Positions 23,270 through 30,717 of a DNA stretch of 55,165 nt are shown here, one piece after another (within the stretch, counting starts at the first letter, position 1; each line of letters begins with the position of its first letter). This DNA comes from Pseudomonas syringae (GTDB lineage Bacteria > Pseudomonadota > Gammaproteobacteria > Pseudomonadales > Pseudomonadaceae). Below the pieces are notes generated by a model. It worked only from the letters and a program-made list of their open reading frames with translations. It searched no databases and was not told the DNA's origin. The position numbers and the translations under genes were made by a program. The stretch covers positions 1 to 55,165 of the forward strand of contig NZ_WKCB01000035.1 in assembly GCF_021606685.1 (NCBI RefSeq). The letters are read 5' to 3'.

Positions 23270-25675
23270 CTAGAAATCGACGGTGGCCGACAGCAAGTAG
23301 GTACGCGGCGTCGACAAGGTCAGCCCCGGCTCGCTGTCATCCGACGCACCGGCCGAACTCCAGTAGCGCTTGTCGGCGACGTTCTCGACGTTGGCGCGCA
23401 GGGTGATGTGCTTGTCATCCACCTTGAACGCATAGCGCGCGCCGACGTCGATGCGGTTCCAAGCGTCTATCTCCTTGACGTTGGACGCGTCCAGGTACTG
23501 CGAGCTGGAGTAGATGCCACGGCTGGTCAGGGTCAGGCCTTCCAGCGTCGGCACGTCCCATTCGGCGCCGAGGTTGACGTTGTACTTGGGCGTCGCCGGC
23601 GCGCGGTTGCCGTCGTTGGTGCCGTCGGTGGTTTTTTGCAGCTCGCTGTCGATATACATCACACCGCCGAGCAGGCGCACGCCCTTGAGCGGCTCGCCGA
23701 ACACACTCAGTTCCGCCCCGGTGTTCTGACGTTTGCCGTTGGGGCCGAACCGGTTCGTGGTGCTATTGGTTTCATAGGCGGGCTGCTTGATGCGGAACAC
23801 CGCAGCGGTGACGGCCAAGGCGCCGGCGTCGTATTTGGCGCCGACTTCCACCTGGCGGCTGATAAAGGGCGGGAAGATTTCATCGTCGTTATCCGACGTC
23901 GACGGCGCGACCTTGCCCTGGCTCAGGCCTTCCATGTAGTTGGCATACAGCGACAGTTTGTCGGTGGCCTTGAACAGCAGGCCGCCGGACGGTGAAATTT
24001 TTTCTTCGTCGTATCCGGTCTTGCCTTTGACTCCATTGTTCCAGTCATCCACCTTGACCCGCTGCCAGCGCGCGCCGAGGGTCAGCAACAGGCGATCGTC
24101 GAAGAAGCCCAGGGTGTCGGACAACGCCACGCCGCTGAAGCGGTTCTCGGTGTAAACCTTGGGATCGGGGCGGGTCTGCACCGAAGGCGTCGGCGTTTGC
24201 ACCGGGTCATAGATATTGCTCGCCCCCGGCGCATAGCGCGCGCCGCCGTTGGTAAAGTCCATGTAGAAGTAGCTGGCCGCCAGGTTGACCTCATGGCTGA
24301 CCGAGCCGGTATGGAACCAATTGCGCACGCCGGCGTTGTAGGTGCGCACATTTTCATCGCGGGTGAAGTCCCGTGGGGCCACGCTGAAATCGCCGTCGGC
24401 ATTGGCGACGGACACGGCGTGGCGCAGGAAGTCGTGGTTACTTTTGCGCGCGCCCATGCCCCCGTAGAGCATCACTGAATCGCTCAGGTCATATTCCGCA
24501 TTCACCGTACCAAACGTGTCGTTGGTGCTGGCCTTGCTCCAGGACTGAGCGTAGTTGCGGCGCACGTCGTTGGCGCTCGGCACTGGCGCGGCGGCCACGA
24601 CCTGCACACGCTCTTGAGGGGCGTCGGTGTCACGCTCGGTGTGGCCGATATCGGTGGAAAGGCGCAGGCGCTCGCCGCGAAAATCCAGGCCCAGCACGGC
24701 CATTTCGCGATCCACGCTCTGGTGGTCCCATTCCGTGTCGCCGGACTGCTTCACGCCGTTGAAGCGGATGCCGAACTTGTTGTCCTCGCCAAAGCGTCGC
24801 CCTATATCCACCGCGCCGCCGGCCTGGCTGTCGGAAGCCCAGTTGCCGGTGAACGAGTTGATGTCCTTGTCGGTGGCGCGCTTGGGCACCACGTTGATCC
24901 CGCCGCCCACGCTGCCGCGCGGCGAGATGCCGTTGATCAACTGAGTGGGGCCTTTGAAGATGTCGACGCGGTCGGCCATTTCCATATCAATGGTGTAGGT
25001 CGGCAGCACGCCATAGAGGCCGTTGTAGGACACATCACTGTTGAACAGGCTGAAACCGCGGATGGTGAACTGTTCATAGCGCCCACCGGCCGGGTTGGTG
25101 GCGCGTACCGAGGGGTCACTGGCGATCAGGTCGCCGAGGGTGCGGGCCTGCTGGTTTTTCACCGCGTCCTGGGTGTAGGTGGTCATGCTGAACGGCGTTT
25201 CCATGAAGTCCCGCGTGCCCAGCATGCCCTGCGAGCCACGCCGCGCTACCTGGCCGCCGGCGTAGGTGTCACCGTCGTACAGGCCGGTGGTGCCCAGAAT
25301 CGACGTCGGCGCCAGTTCCAGGCTGCTGCCCTCGGGCGCGGGCACCAGCATGTAGGCCTGCTCACCCATCGGCTGCAACTGCAGGCCCGAACCCTGCAGC
25401 AAGCGCGCAAAGCCCTCTTGCACCCCATACTCGCCGGACAAACCGGCGCTGCTGCGCCCGCTGACCAGCGCCGGGTCGACCGACAGGTTAACCCCCGACA
25501 ACCCGGCAAAACGGGTCAGCGCCGCACTCAGGCTACCGGCCGGCACCTGATAGCTACGGCGAGCGTCGGCGTCCTGGGCATAGCCGACAGCGGCGAATAA
25601 CGGGCTGGCACTGAGGCTCAGCATCAGGCTCAGTTTGAGCAACGGGCGCAAGCGAAAGGGTAGAACTGCGGGCAT
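23270..25675 (-). CDS. TonB-dependent siderophore receptor with STN signalling domain
   Basis: An 801-residue receptor of the FpvA/FhuE type. Signal peptide about 1-33. The STN domain (about 38-115: YQVPAGSLSAALTRFAGLSG, LSGEYGVQEGFARLLQGSGL) normally talks to an anti-sigma factor. The plug has FTIRGFSLFNSDVSYNGLYG and VDIFKGPTQLINGISPRGSVGG; the barrel ends in TYLLSATVDF. It is encoded beside fecBCDE, transcribed the same way, so receptor and importer probably serve one ferric chelate. No fecIR-type sigma/anti-sigma pair is adjacent, although the STN domain implies one somewhere. Confidence 0.92.
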   Translation of the reverse strand: MPAVLPFRLRPLLKLSLMLSLSASPLFAAVGYAQDADARRSYQVPAGSLSAALTRFAGLSGVNLSVDPALVSGRSSAGLSGEYGVQEGFARLLQGSGLQLQPMGEQAYMLVPAPEGSSLELAPTSILGTTGLYDGDTYAGGQVARRGSQGMLGTRDFMETPFSMTTYTQDAVKNQQARTLGDLIASDPSVRATNPAGGRYEQFTIRGFSLFNSDVSYNGLYGVLPTYTIDMEMADRVDIFKGPTQLINGISPRGSVGGGINVVPKRATDKDINSFTGNWASDSQAGGAVDIGRRFGEDNKFGIRFNGVKQSGDTEWDHQSVDREMAVLGLDFRGERLRLSTDIGHTERDTDAPQERVQVVAAAPVPSANDVRRNYAQSWSKASTNDTFGTVNAEYDLSDSVMLYGGMGARKSNHDFLRHAVSVANADGDFSVAPRDFTRDENVRTYNAGVRNWFHTGSVSHEVNLAASYFYMDFTNGGARYAPGASNIYDPVQTPTPSVQTRPDPKVYTENRFSGVALSDTLGFFDDRLLLTLGARWQRVKVDDWNNGVKGKTGYDEEKISPSGGLLFKATDKLSLYANYMEGLSQGKVAPSTSDNDDEIFPPFISRQVEVGAKYDAGALAVTAAVFRIKQPAYETNSTTNRFGPNGKRQNTGAELSVFGEPLKGVRLLGGVMYIDSELQKTTDGTNDGNRAPATPKYNVNLGAEWDVPTLEGLTLTSRGIYSSSQYLDASNVKEIDAWNRIDVGARYAFKVDDKHITLRANVENVADKRYWSSAGASDDSEPGLTLSTPRTYLLSATVDF

Positions 25676-25766
25676 GGGAGGAAGCTCTCGATTTTGTTCA
25701 CTTACCTGGAATGACAGGCGAAGTGAAAAAAGGGGACAGGCTTCGACGAATCTTTTTTAGAACGCC

Positions 25767-26249
25767 TCAACCGACCGGTACTTGCAGCCCCACCTTGACC
25801 CGATCCAGCGCCACTAAGGTCTTGAACCACTTCACATTGGCATTCTCGGCAAACAGCCGCCCGGCGAGCTTCTGGTACTCCTGCATACTCGCGACATTCA
25901 GTATCAGCACGAAATCCACTTCGCCAGTGACGTAATAGCACTGCTGCACCTGGGGCACGCAGAAGCTGGCTTTGGTGGCGTTGAGCGCTTCAATGCTGGT
26001 GCGCTCCACCGACACCTCGGCAATGATCGTGATCGGCTTGCCGGCCTTGGCCGGGTCGACCACGGCCACATTCGCGACAATCACCCCGCCCTCCTCCAAA
26101 CGCTTGAGGCGGCGCTGCACGGCGGCGGTGGAGAGGTTGACCTTCTCGGCCAGTGTCCGCAGGGGCACGGCGTTGTCACGCTGTACCAGGGCCAGGATCG
26201 ACCAGTCGAAACCATCCAGGTCCAGCAGGGAAGAAGCGGGTTTGGCCAT
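25767..26249 (-). CDS. Lrp/AsnC-family transcriptional regulator
   Basis: A 160-residue Lrp/AsnC regulator. The helix-turn-helix lies at about 14-55 (LDGFDWSILALVQRDNAVPL, then LAEKVNLSTAAVQRRLKRLE), and a RAM/ligand domain follows (TGEVDFVLILNVASMQEYQK). Start at 26249 fits the family; the frame stays open upstream into the neighbouring gene by chance. It is divergent from the LctP-type permease with about 120 bases between them, the usual layout for a local regulator of a transport gene. Confidence 0.88.
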   Translation of the reverse strand: MAKPASSLLDLDGFDWSILALVQRDNAVPLRTLAEKVNLSTAAVQRRLKRLEEGGVIVANVAVVDPAKAGKPITIIAEVSVERTSIEALNATKASFCVPQVQQCYYVTGEVDFVLILNVASMQEYQKLAGRLFAENANVKWFKTLVALDRVKVGLQVPVG

Positions 26250-26368
26250 TCGGGGCGCTCTCGACGGGGTGAGAAAATTTATCGAAAACAGCCTCGATTC
26301 AGAGACCAATGACGACCGGGGGTCCAATACTATCCCAACTCCCCACGCAGGCAGAAACGGAGTGTCCC

Positions 26369-27772
26369 ATGGCTTTTTTGATCCACCTGTCACCGGTGTT
26401 GCTGGTGATGTCGATGCTGATGGTACTGCGCCGCCCGCCGGTGCAAGCGGCCATCGCCGGCGCGGGCCTGGTGGCGCTGTTGTGGTTGATCGAAGGGTGG
26501 CAGGCCAGCGCGGCCATGGCGGCCGCCAAGGACACCGCCGTGTTGTTTGCCAGCACCGCATTCGTGATCGTGCCGGGCCTGGCGTTCGTGATCTTGATCG
26601 AACGCATGGGCGTCAACCAGGCGCTGAGCGAGTGGGTGCAAGCGCTGGGCCTGAAGCGCGCCGAGCTGGTGATGTTTATCGTACTGGGGCTGGCCCCGCT
26701 GCTGGAGGCCATGACCGGCTTCGGCGTGTCGCTGATCGCCACGGTGCCGTTGCTGCTCAGCCTGTTCGAGCGACGTATCGCACTGCGCGTGGCGTTGACC
26801 GGCATGGCGATCATGCCGTGGGGCACCCTGGGCCTGGCGACGGTCATCGGGGCCGCACTGGCCCACGTGGACGCAACGACGCTGGCGTCCACCTCGGCGC
26901 TGACCAGCGCGCCCGTGTTTATAGCGCTCGCGGCGCTGGCCTCGTACCTGTGCGGCGTGGGCATTTCCCGTGCCCTGTTCGGCTCGGGGCTGCTGTTTCT
27001 GACCGTGCTCTACTCCTTGAGCCGTTGGCTGGGCCCGGAAGTGGCCGGCGTGGGCGCGGGGCTCAGCGTCGCGTGCGCCACCTTGCTGCTGGCCCTGCAT
27101 CGACGTCAGGGTACGGCGCCCCTGGCGTGGCCGCGCGCTGCGTGGCCGTACCTGGCGTTGATCCTGTGCATCGTGCTGCTCAAGGGCCTCAATGCCCTCA
27201 CCCATCTTGAGGAGGCCTGGGTGGTGCGCGGCATGCACGTGGCCTGGAAGCCCCTGGCGTCACCGGGCATCGCTTTGCTGCTGGTGCTGATGTGGGTGCG
27301 CGCAGCGTCCAGCGAGCGCCTGCTCGGCGCACTGGTGACACGGGCACGGCGGCCGTTGCTGACGATTTTTTTCTTCCTGGGCATGTCACAGATGATGGTC
27401 AAGGCAGGCTTCCTCGACGGCCTGGTGCAGATGCTGAGCGATTTGCCGCAGGTCGCCGTCGTACCGCTGGTGGCGTTGCTGGGCGGGCTGTCCGGCTACA
27501 TGACCGGCTCGAATGTGGGCGGCAACGCGATCTTCATGCCAGCCGTGGCCTTGCTGCCCGAGTCATCGCGCTGGCTGCTGGCAGCCCTGCAAAACAGCGC
27601 CGCCGGGCATGCGGCGCTCGGCTCGCTGTCCATCGTAATGCTGATACTCGGCCTGGCCAGCACCAGCCCCGAAGAAGAAGGCCAACTGGTGCGCTTCGGG
27701 TTTGCGCTGGCGTGCTTGAACACAGTGCTGGTGGCGCTGGCGGGATGGGTGTTGTTTGGGTTTCAAGGCTGA
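26369..27772 (+). CDS. LctP/LldP-type permease
   Basis: A 467-residue membrane protein with about 12 hydrophobic segments. Family marks of L-lactate permeases are LLEAMTGFGVSLIATVPLL, MPWGTLGLATVIGAAL, GYMTGSNVGGNAIFMP and QNSAAGHAALGSLSIV. I start at 26369 because GGAG lies 7 bases upstream; the longer frame adds a non-hydrophobic 20-residue tail that is not expected. It is shorter and more divergent than LldP, so the substrate may be another 2-hydroxy- or carboxylic acid. Control by the divergent AsnC-type gene suggests an amino-acid-related substrate (inference). Confidence 0.85.
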   Translation: MAFLIHLSPVLLVMSMLMVLRRPPVQAAIAGAGLVALLWLIEGWQASAAMAAAKDTAVLFASTAFVIVPGLAFVILIERMGVNQALSEWVQALGLKRAELVMFIVLGLAPLLEAMTGFGVSLIATVPLLLSLFERRIALRVALTGMAIMPWGTLGLATVIGAALAHVDATTLASTSALTSAPVFIALAALASYLCGVGISRALFGSGLLFLTVLYSLSRWLGPEVAGVGAGLSVACATLLLALHRRQGTAPLAWPRAAWPYLALILCIVLLKGLNALTHLEEAWVVRGMHVAWKPLASPGIALLLVLMWVRAASSERLLGALVTRARRPLLTIFFFLGMSQMMVKAGFLDGLVQMLSDLPQVAVVPLVALLGGLSGYMTGSNVGGNAIFMPAVALLPESSRWLLAALQNSAAGHAALGSLSIVMLILGLASTSPEEEGQLVRFGFALACLNTVLVALAGWVLFGFQG

Positions 27773-27833
27773 GCGTGCACTGCCGGAACGCCGTATGCGT
27801 TACTGGCAATTTGATCAGGGCTGCCGCCAGGCC

Positions 27834-28028
27834 CTAGCGTCTTCTGTTCGTATCGGGAATCAAGCCACCCAAGAAAAAGACCGTCGCAGGCCCTATGAGC
27901 CAAGCGACGGTCATTCCGGGGCTGACCATGGGTATGGCCAAAGCCATTGCAAAAAGGCCTATCCCTGTCCATAGCCGCTTACGCGGGGTGAACCACTGGC
28001 GAAACTCTTCGAGTTTTTTACCGGCCAT
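27834..28028 (-). CDS. Small two-segment membrane protein, unknown
   Basis: A 64-residue protein: MAGKKLEEFRQWFTPRKRLW, then two hydrophobic stretches (GIGLFAMALAIPMV and VAWLIGPATVFFLGGLI) and a basic end. A very good ribosome site (AAGGAGG) precedes the ATG at 28028, which argues that it is real. It converges with the permease. I do not recognise a family. Confidence 0.65.
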   Translation of the reverse strand: MAGKKLEEFRQWFTPRKRLWTGIGLFAMALAIPMVSPGMTVAWLIGPATVFFLGGLIPDTNRRR

Positions 28029-28070
28029 TACCACCTCCTTGCTGGATAAGCAGCAAAGCATATCACCCAC

Positions 28071-28497
28071 TTAAACGAATCACGCCGACCGGCGAAAATC
28101 CCGTATGCAGACGGGCAACCAGATCAGTTCGGGTCGGCGGCAATTTATCGAATGAGTGATTCGGCCTGCAGGAAAGCCAGCGGGGCGCAGCGGGCAAGTG
28201 GGAGAAGGCCCTCCAATCACCAGCACACTCAGGATTATCAGCGCGCCCGCTACGGGTGGCCGGTTGGCCTGGCTGCCGAACTCTCCGCTGAGCTCAAGAC
28301 AGAAACCGGGGTGACGCCATGATCGCCACCCCCTGGTTCGCCTACGTCTTCATCTACAAGAGGCCAAGGTCGAGAACGCACAAGGCCGTGACCCATGTAG
28401 CGCTAGCCGCATGATGCGGTTCGACAAGGTCCGGGCAAATTCCGGGCCTGAGATCAGCGAAATCATCGGGTAGTTTTACGCGGGTTTTGCGCAGGCA
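28071..28497. other. Gap before the island, possible coding relics
   Basis: About 430 bases with no intact gene. Two plus-strand stretches look coding-like: one encodes YGWPVGLAAELSAELKTETG before a TGA near 28316, and another RMMRFDKVRANSGPEISEI before a TAG near 28472. Both have start-stop overlaps (GTGACGCCATG) of phage style. They may be remains of an earlier element at the same tRNA, but I could not assign them. Confidence 0.35.
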
Positions 28498-28524
28498 CAA
28501 AAAAGCCGATCTGGCTGATCGGCT
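28498..28524 (-). terminator. Rho-independent terminator, original tRNA-Pro terminator
   Basis: AGCCGATC (28504-28511), a 5-base loop, and GATCGGCT (28517-28524). On the minus strand the stem is followed by TTTTTT. It lies 27 bases past the left attachment repeat, which is the displaced original 3' half of the tRNA gene, so it was probably the native tRNA-Pro terminator before integration. Confidence 0.8.
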
Positions 28525-28550
28525 CAAGTGTCTGATTTTACTCAGGAATA

Positions 28551-28598
28551 ATGGTCGGGACGGAGTGATTCGAACACTCGACCCCTAGCACCCCATGC
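28551..28598. other. attL: 48-bp copy of the tRNA-Pro 3' end
   Basis: Identical over 48 bases to 37452-37499, including the CCA, acceptor, T-arm, variable region and anticodon 3' side of tRNA-Pro. The match stops at CCCATGC, within the anticodon stem-loop. There is no 5' half here, so it is an attachment scar and not a tRNA gene. Confidence 0.93.
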
Positions 28599-28680
28599 AC
28601 GCAGTAACACCGTAAGCCTTTGTGAAATGGCTGTTTTTACTGGCGCTCGCTGCAATCGAATGCCTACAAGAGCTTATAGT

Positions 28681-28711
28681 TGCGTGAGAATGTCACGCAA
28701 AACTCACGCAC
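28681..28711. other. Candidate integrase arm-type sites, left end
   Basis: Three copies of the heptamer TCACGCA occur here: one inverted (TGCGTGA, 28681-28687) and two direct (within GTCACGCA 28692-28699 and CTCACGCA 28703-28710). The same heptamer recurs twice inside the right end at 37385-37403. Position about 85 bases from the core repeat is right for lambda-type arm sites. Confidence 0.6.
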
Positions 28712-28766
28712 CCTCCCCGGCGTCCTGCCGACGAACACCACTCCCAAATCTGACGCACCTCGATTA

Positions 28767-28782
28767 CTGTACGCACATACAG
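28767..28782. promoter_or_regulatory. LexA (SOS) box
   Basis: CTGTACGCACATACAG matches the 16-base LexA consensus CTGT-N8-ACAG with an AT-biased inner part, and the flanks extend the symmetry to TA...TA (28765-28784). It is 18 bases upstream of the gene starting at 28801, placed to overlap its promoter. Confidence 0.8.
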
Positions 28783-28800
28783 TATTTGAGCTAACTCCCC

Positions 28801-29166
28801 ATGGACATCGATTACGACACCTCTGATTGGCTTGGCTGCCCAACGCCCGAGGAAATGTACAAGCACCAATGCGCCCTTCTCGAAGACGAGTTCGCCGAGG
28901 TTCAAGCACAACTGACCAAGGCAAGAAAGAACATCGCTGGCCTTATCAAAATGAATGATGCGCTGGTCGCGGGCAAAGCCTCTGCCGAGAAAGCTCTCGC
29001 GGTAGCACTAGCCGACGTGTGCCGGCTCAACCGGGAAAACTCAGAAATGGGCGCGCGGATAGTGGGGCTGATTTCCGTGGTGGATCAGCGGGACCACCTG
29101 TTCAGGGAGAACCAGCGGCTGCTGAGTGAGATTCCTCAAACCCAAGCTCTCAGCAGTACCAGATAG
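28801..29166 (+). CDS. Coiled-coil protein under a LexA box, unknown
   Basis: 121 residues: MDIDYDTSDWLGCPTPEEMY, then an almost continuous heptad-rich helix (about 25-110: FAEVQAQLTKARKNIAGLIK, VALADVCRLNRENSEMGARI). No membrane segment or known catalytic motif. It is the only gene of the element behind the LexA box, so DNA damage should induce it. No clear ribosome site precedes the ATG. A role in prophage control is possible but nothing in the sequence proves it. Confidence 0.65.
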   Translation: MDIDYDTSDWLGCPTPEEMYKHQCALLEDEFAEVQAQLTKARKNIAGLIKMNDALVAGKASAEKALAVALADVCRLNRENSEMGARIVGLISVVDQRDHLFRENQRLLSEIPQTQALSSTR

Positions 29167-29209
29167 AAAATAGAGACTATGCACTAAAGTGTTTCCCAGG
29201 AGGGTCGCG

Positions 29210-30646
29210 TTACACAGCAATCAGATATTTTCGTGAGGTACTCCGATCATCCACCTCGACGACGCCACCGCCGATGTAGGTATCCAGGTATTCCAGAACG
29301 CCTCCATTAACAGATGAAAGCGCAGCCCCCGAGTTCCCTGTCGCGATGCAGCTGTGAAGCCACATATGGGACGTAGGCGTTTCATCATTTCTTTTGCCGC
29401 TAATTTGGAATCCATGGCCGAAGCGGTCGCGGTTACCGTTTTCATTGCTGGTGCACCTAGCATTGAACGTCCGCGCGTCATTGATATCAGCCACGCCGGG
29501 GCCGCGGTTCTTGAAGTAAAGCCCTCCTAACCTAAATCCGTGCACGGCCTCATGACACGTTGAGCCGTTACCAGTGCGAGCTTTTAGATTTTCGGCGCCT
29601 ACGCAATTGATCTCTAAGAAGTGGGGCGAGATACCATTGTGCTCGTGGTAGTTAAAGCCGTCGTTCACATTTCTTGAAGATGAGCATTTGACTGATATGG
29701 AAACCCCAATATCCAGAACTTGATATCCGTCGCGAGTTGAGCCGCAGGTGTTGATTCTCTCTGCATAAACAACAGTATCGAGGTCGCCATCTCGAGCAGT
29801 GAAAGCTCCGCCCTTACCGCCTATGTAGGTGATGCCGCTGTGATGAAACTTTACTGACTTCGAATATACCCCCATATTCCTTGAGTGATATGGAAGAACA
29901 CGTGAGGGTTCACTTTTTGAATCAGGCCAGGAGATGAACCCTTTATTCCCGTCAGAAAACCATAGCCCAGTGCGGTCTTTTAACTCATCAAGGCTCTCGG
30001 CTCGCTCAAAGGCAAATGGATTACCGGCAGAATCAAGATGATCAAGTGAGACGAAACCTCTGACTTTCTTGTCCTTGAAAGCGCAAACGTATACCGTATT
30101 GTCGCTAGTTTTAGAGAATTTCAAGAAGTCTGTTTTTGGCACGGTGATAAAGTACACAGGGCCATCAACGCCTTGAATAGAAACATCCCTATTACGTTTG
30201 TACTCACCCAAATTAAAGCCATGAAAGTAAACGCCAGACTTAACATAAACCACGTCAACGTCAGGCTTGCTAAGCGCGTCACTCACGCTTGATAACGCGC
30301 TACCCCATGAACGTCCAGAGTTCCAGGAGCTTCCTTCATTGGATACGTAATAGCGCCCAGCTTTATCCTGGTTTGATTCTTCAGCAGAGATTGATGCTCC
30401 GATCGGCAAATACTTGGATAGGTCATTCAGTAATCGGGATGAACCATCGCTGAACAACTCGTAATTAAATTCTTTGAAAATCCTAGACTCGAACCCATCT
30501 GGAGTAGCGAAAACACCAGCGCAGTCACTTTTGACGCTATACCGCTGGCCGTCTGAAGCTGAGGATTCCGCAGCCACACGACTGAGAGGAGCACCCAGGG
30601 CGGCTAACGAAATAGATCCTGCAAGAAAGGTCCTTCGAGATAACAT
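29210..30646 (-). CDS. Tat-exported right-handed beta-helix protein
   Basis: 478 residues. The N-terminus MLSRRTFLAGSISLAALGAP is a twin-arginine signal (SRRTFL). Beyond it are repeated short strands and turns of a parallel beta-helix (VDVVYVKSGVYFHGFNLGEY, KSVKFHHSGITYIGGKGGAF, CSSSRNVNDGFNYHEHNGIS), as in pectate-lyase-like or tail-spike-like proteins that act on polysaccharides. ATG at 30646 has AGGAGACAGG just upstream; 11 extra codons are possible but would bury the Tat signal. Base composition is AT-richer than the host. It is followed upstream by the acyltransferase in the same direction, so the two may modify the same surface polysaccharide. Confidence 0.7.
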   Translation of the reverse strand: MLSRRTFLAGSISLAALGAPLSRVAAESSASDGQRYSVKSDCAGVFATPDGFESRIFKEFNYELFSDGSSRLLNDLSKYLPIGASISAEESNQDKAGRYYVSNEGSSWNSGRSWGSALSSVSDALSKPDVDVVYVKSGVYFHGFNLGEYKRNRDVSIQGVDGPVYFITVPKTDFLKFSKTSDNTVYVCAFKDKKVRGFVSLDHLDSAGNPFAFERAESLDELKDRTGLWFSDGNKGFISWPDSKSEPSRVLPYHSRNMGVYSKSVKFHHSGITYIGGKGGAFTARDGDLDTVVYAERINTCGSTRDGYQVLDIGVSISVKCSSSRNVNDGFNYHEHNGISPHFLEINCVGAENLKARTGNGSTCHEAVHGFRLGGLYFKNRGPGVADINDARTFNARCTSNENGNRDRFGHGFQISGKRNDETPTSHMWLHSCIATGNSGAALSSVNGGVLEYLDTYIGGGVVEVDDRSTSRKYLIAV

Positions 30647-30717
30647 CCTGTCTCCTGACAAGTAATTTAAATCACGCAAATGAGATCATTTTCAGATCGA
30701 AAGCATATCTAGGCGAA

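Noticed and set aside
28551..28598. Second tRNA-Pro gene at the left end
   Set aside because: Only the 3' 46 bases of the tRNA are present, followed by unrelated DNA, so it is an attachment repeat.
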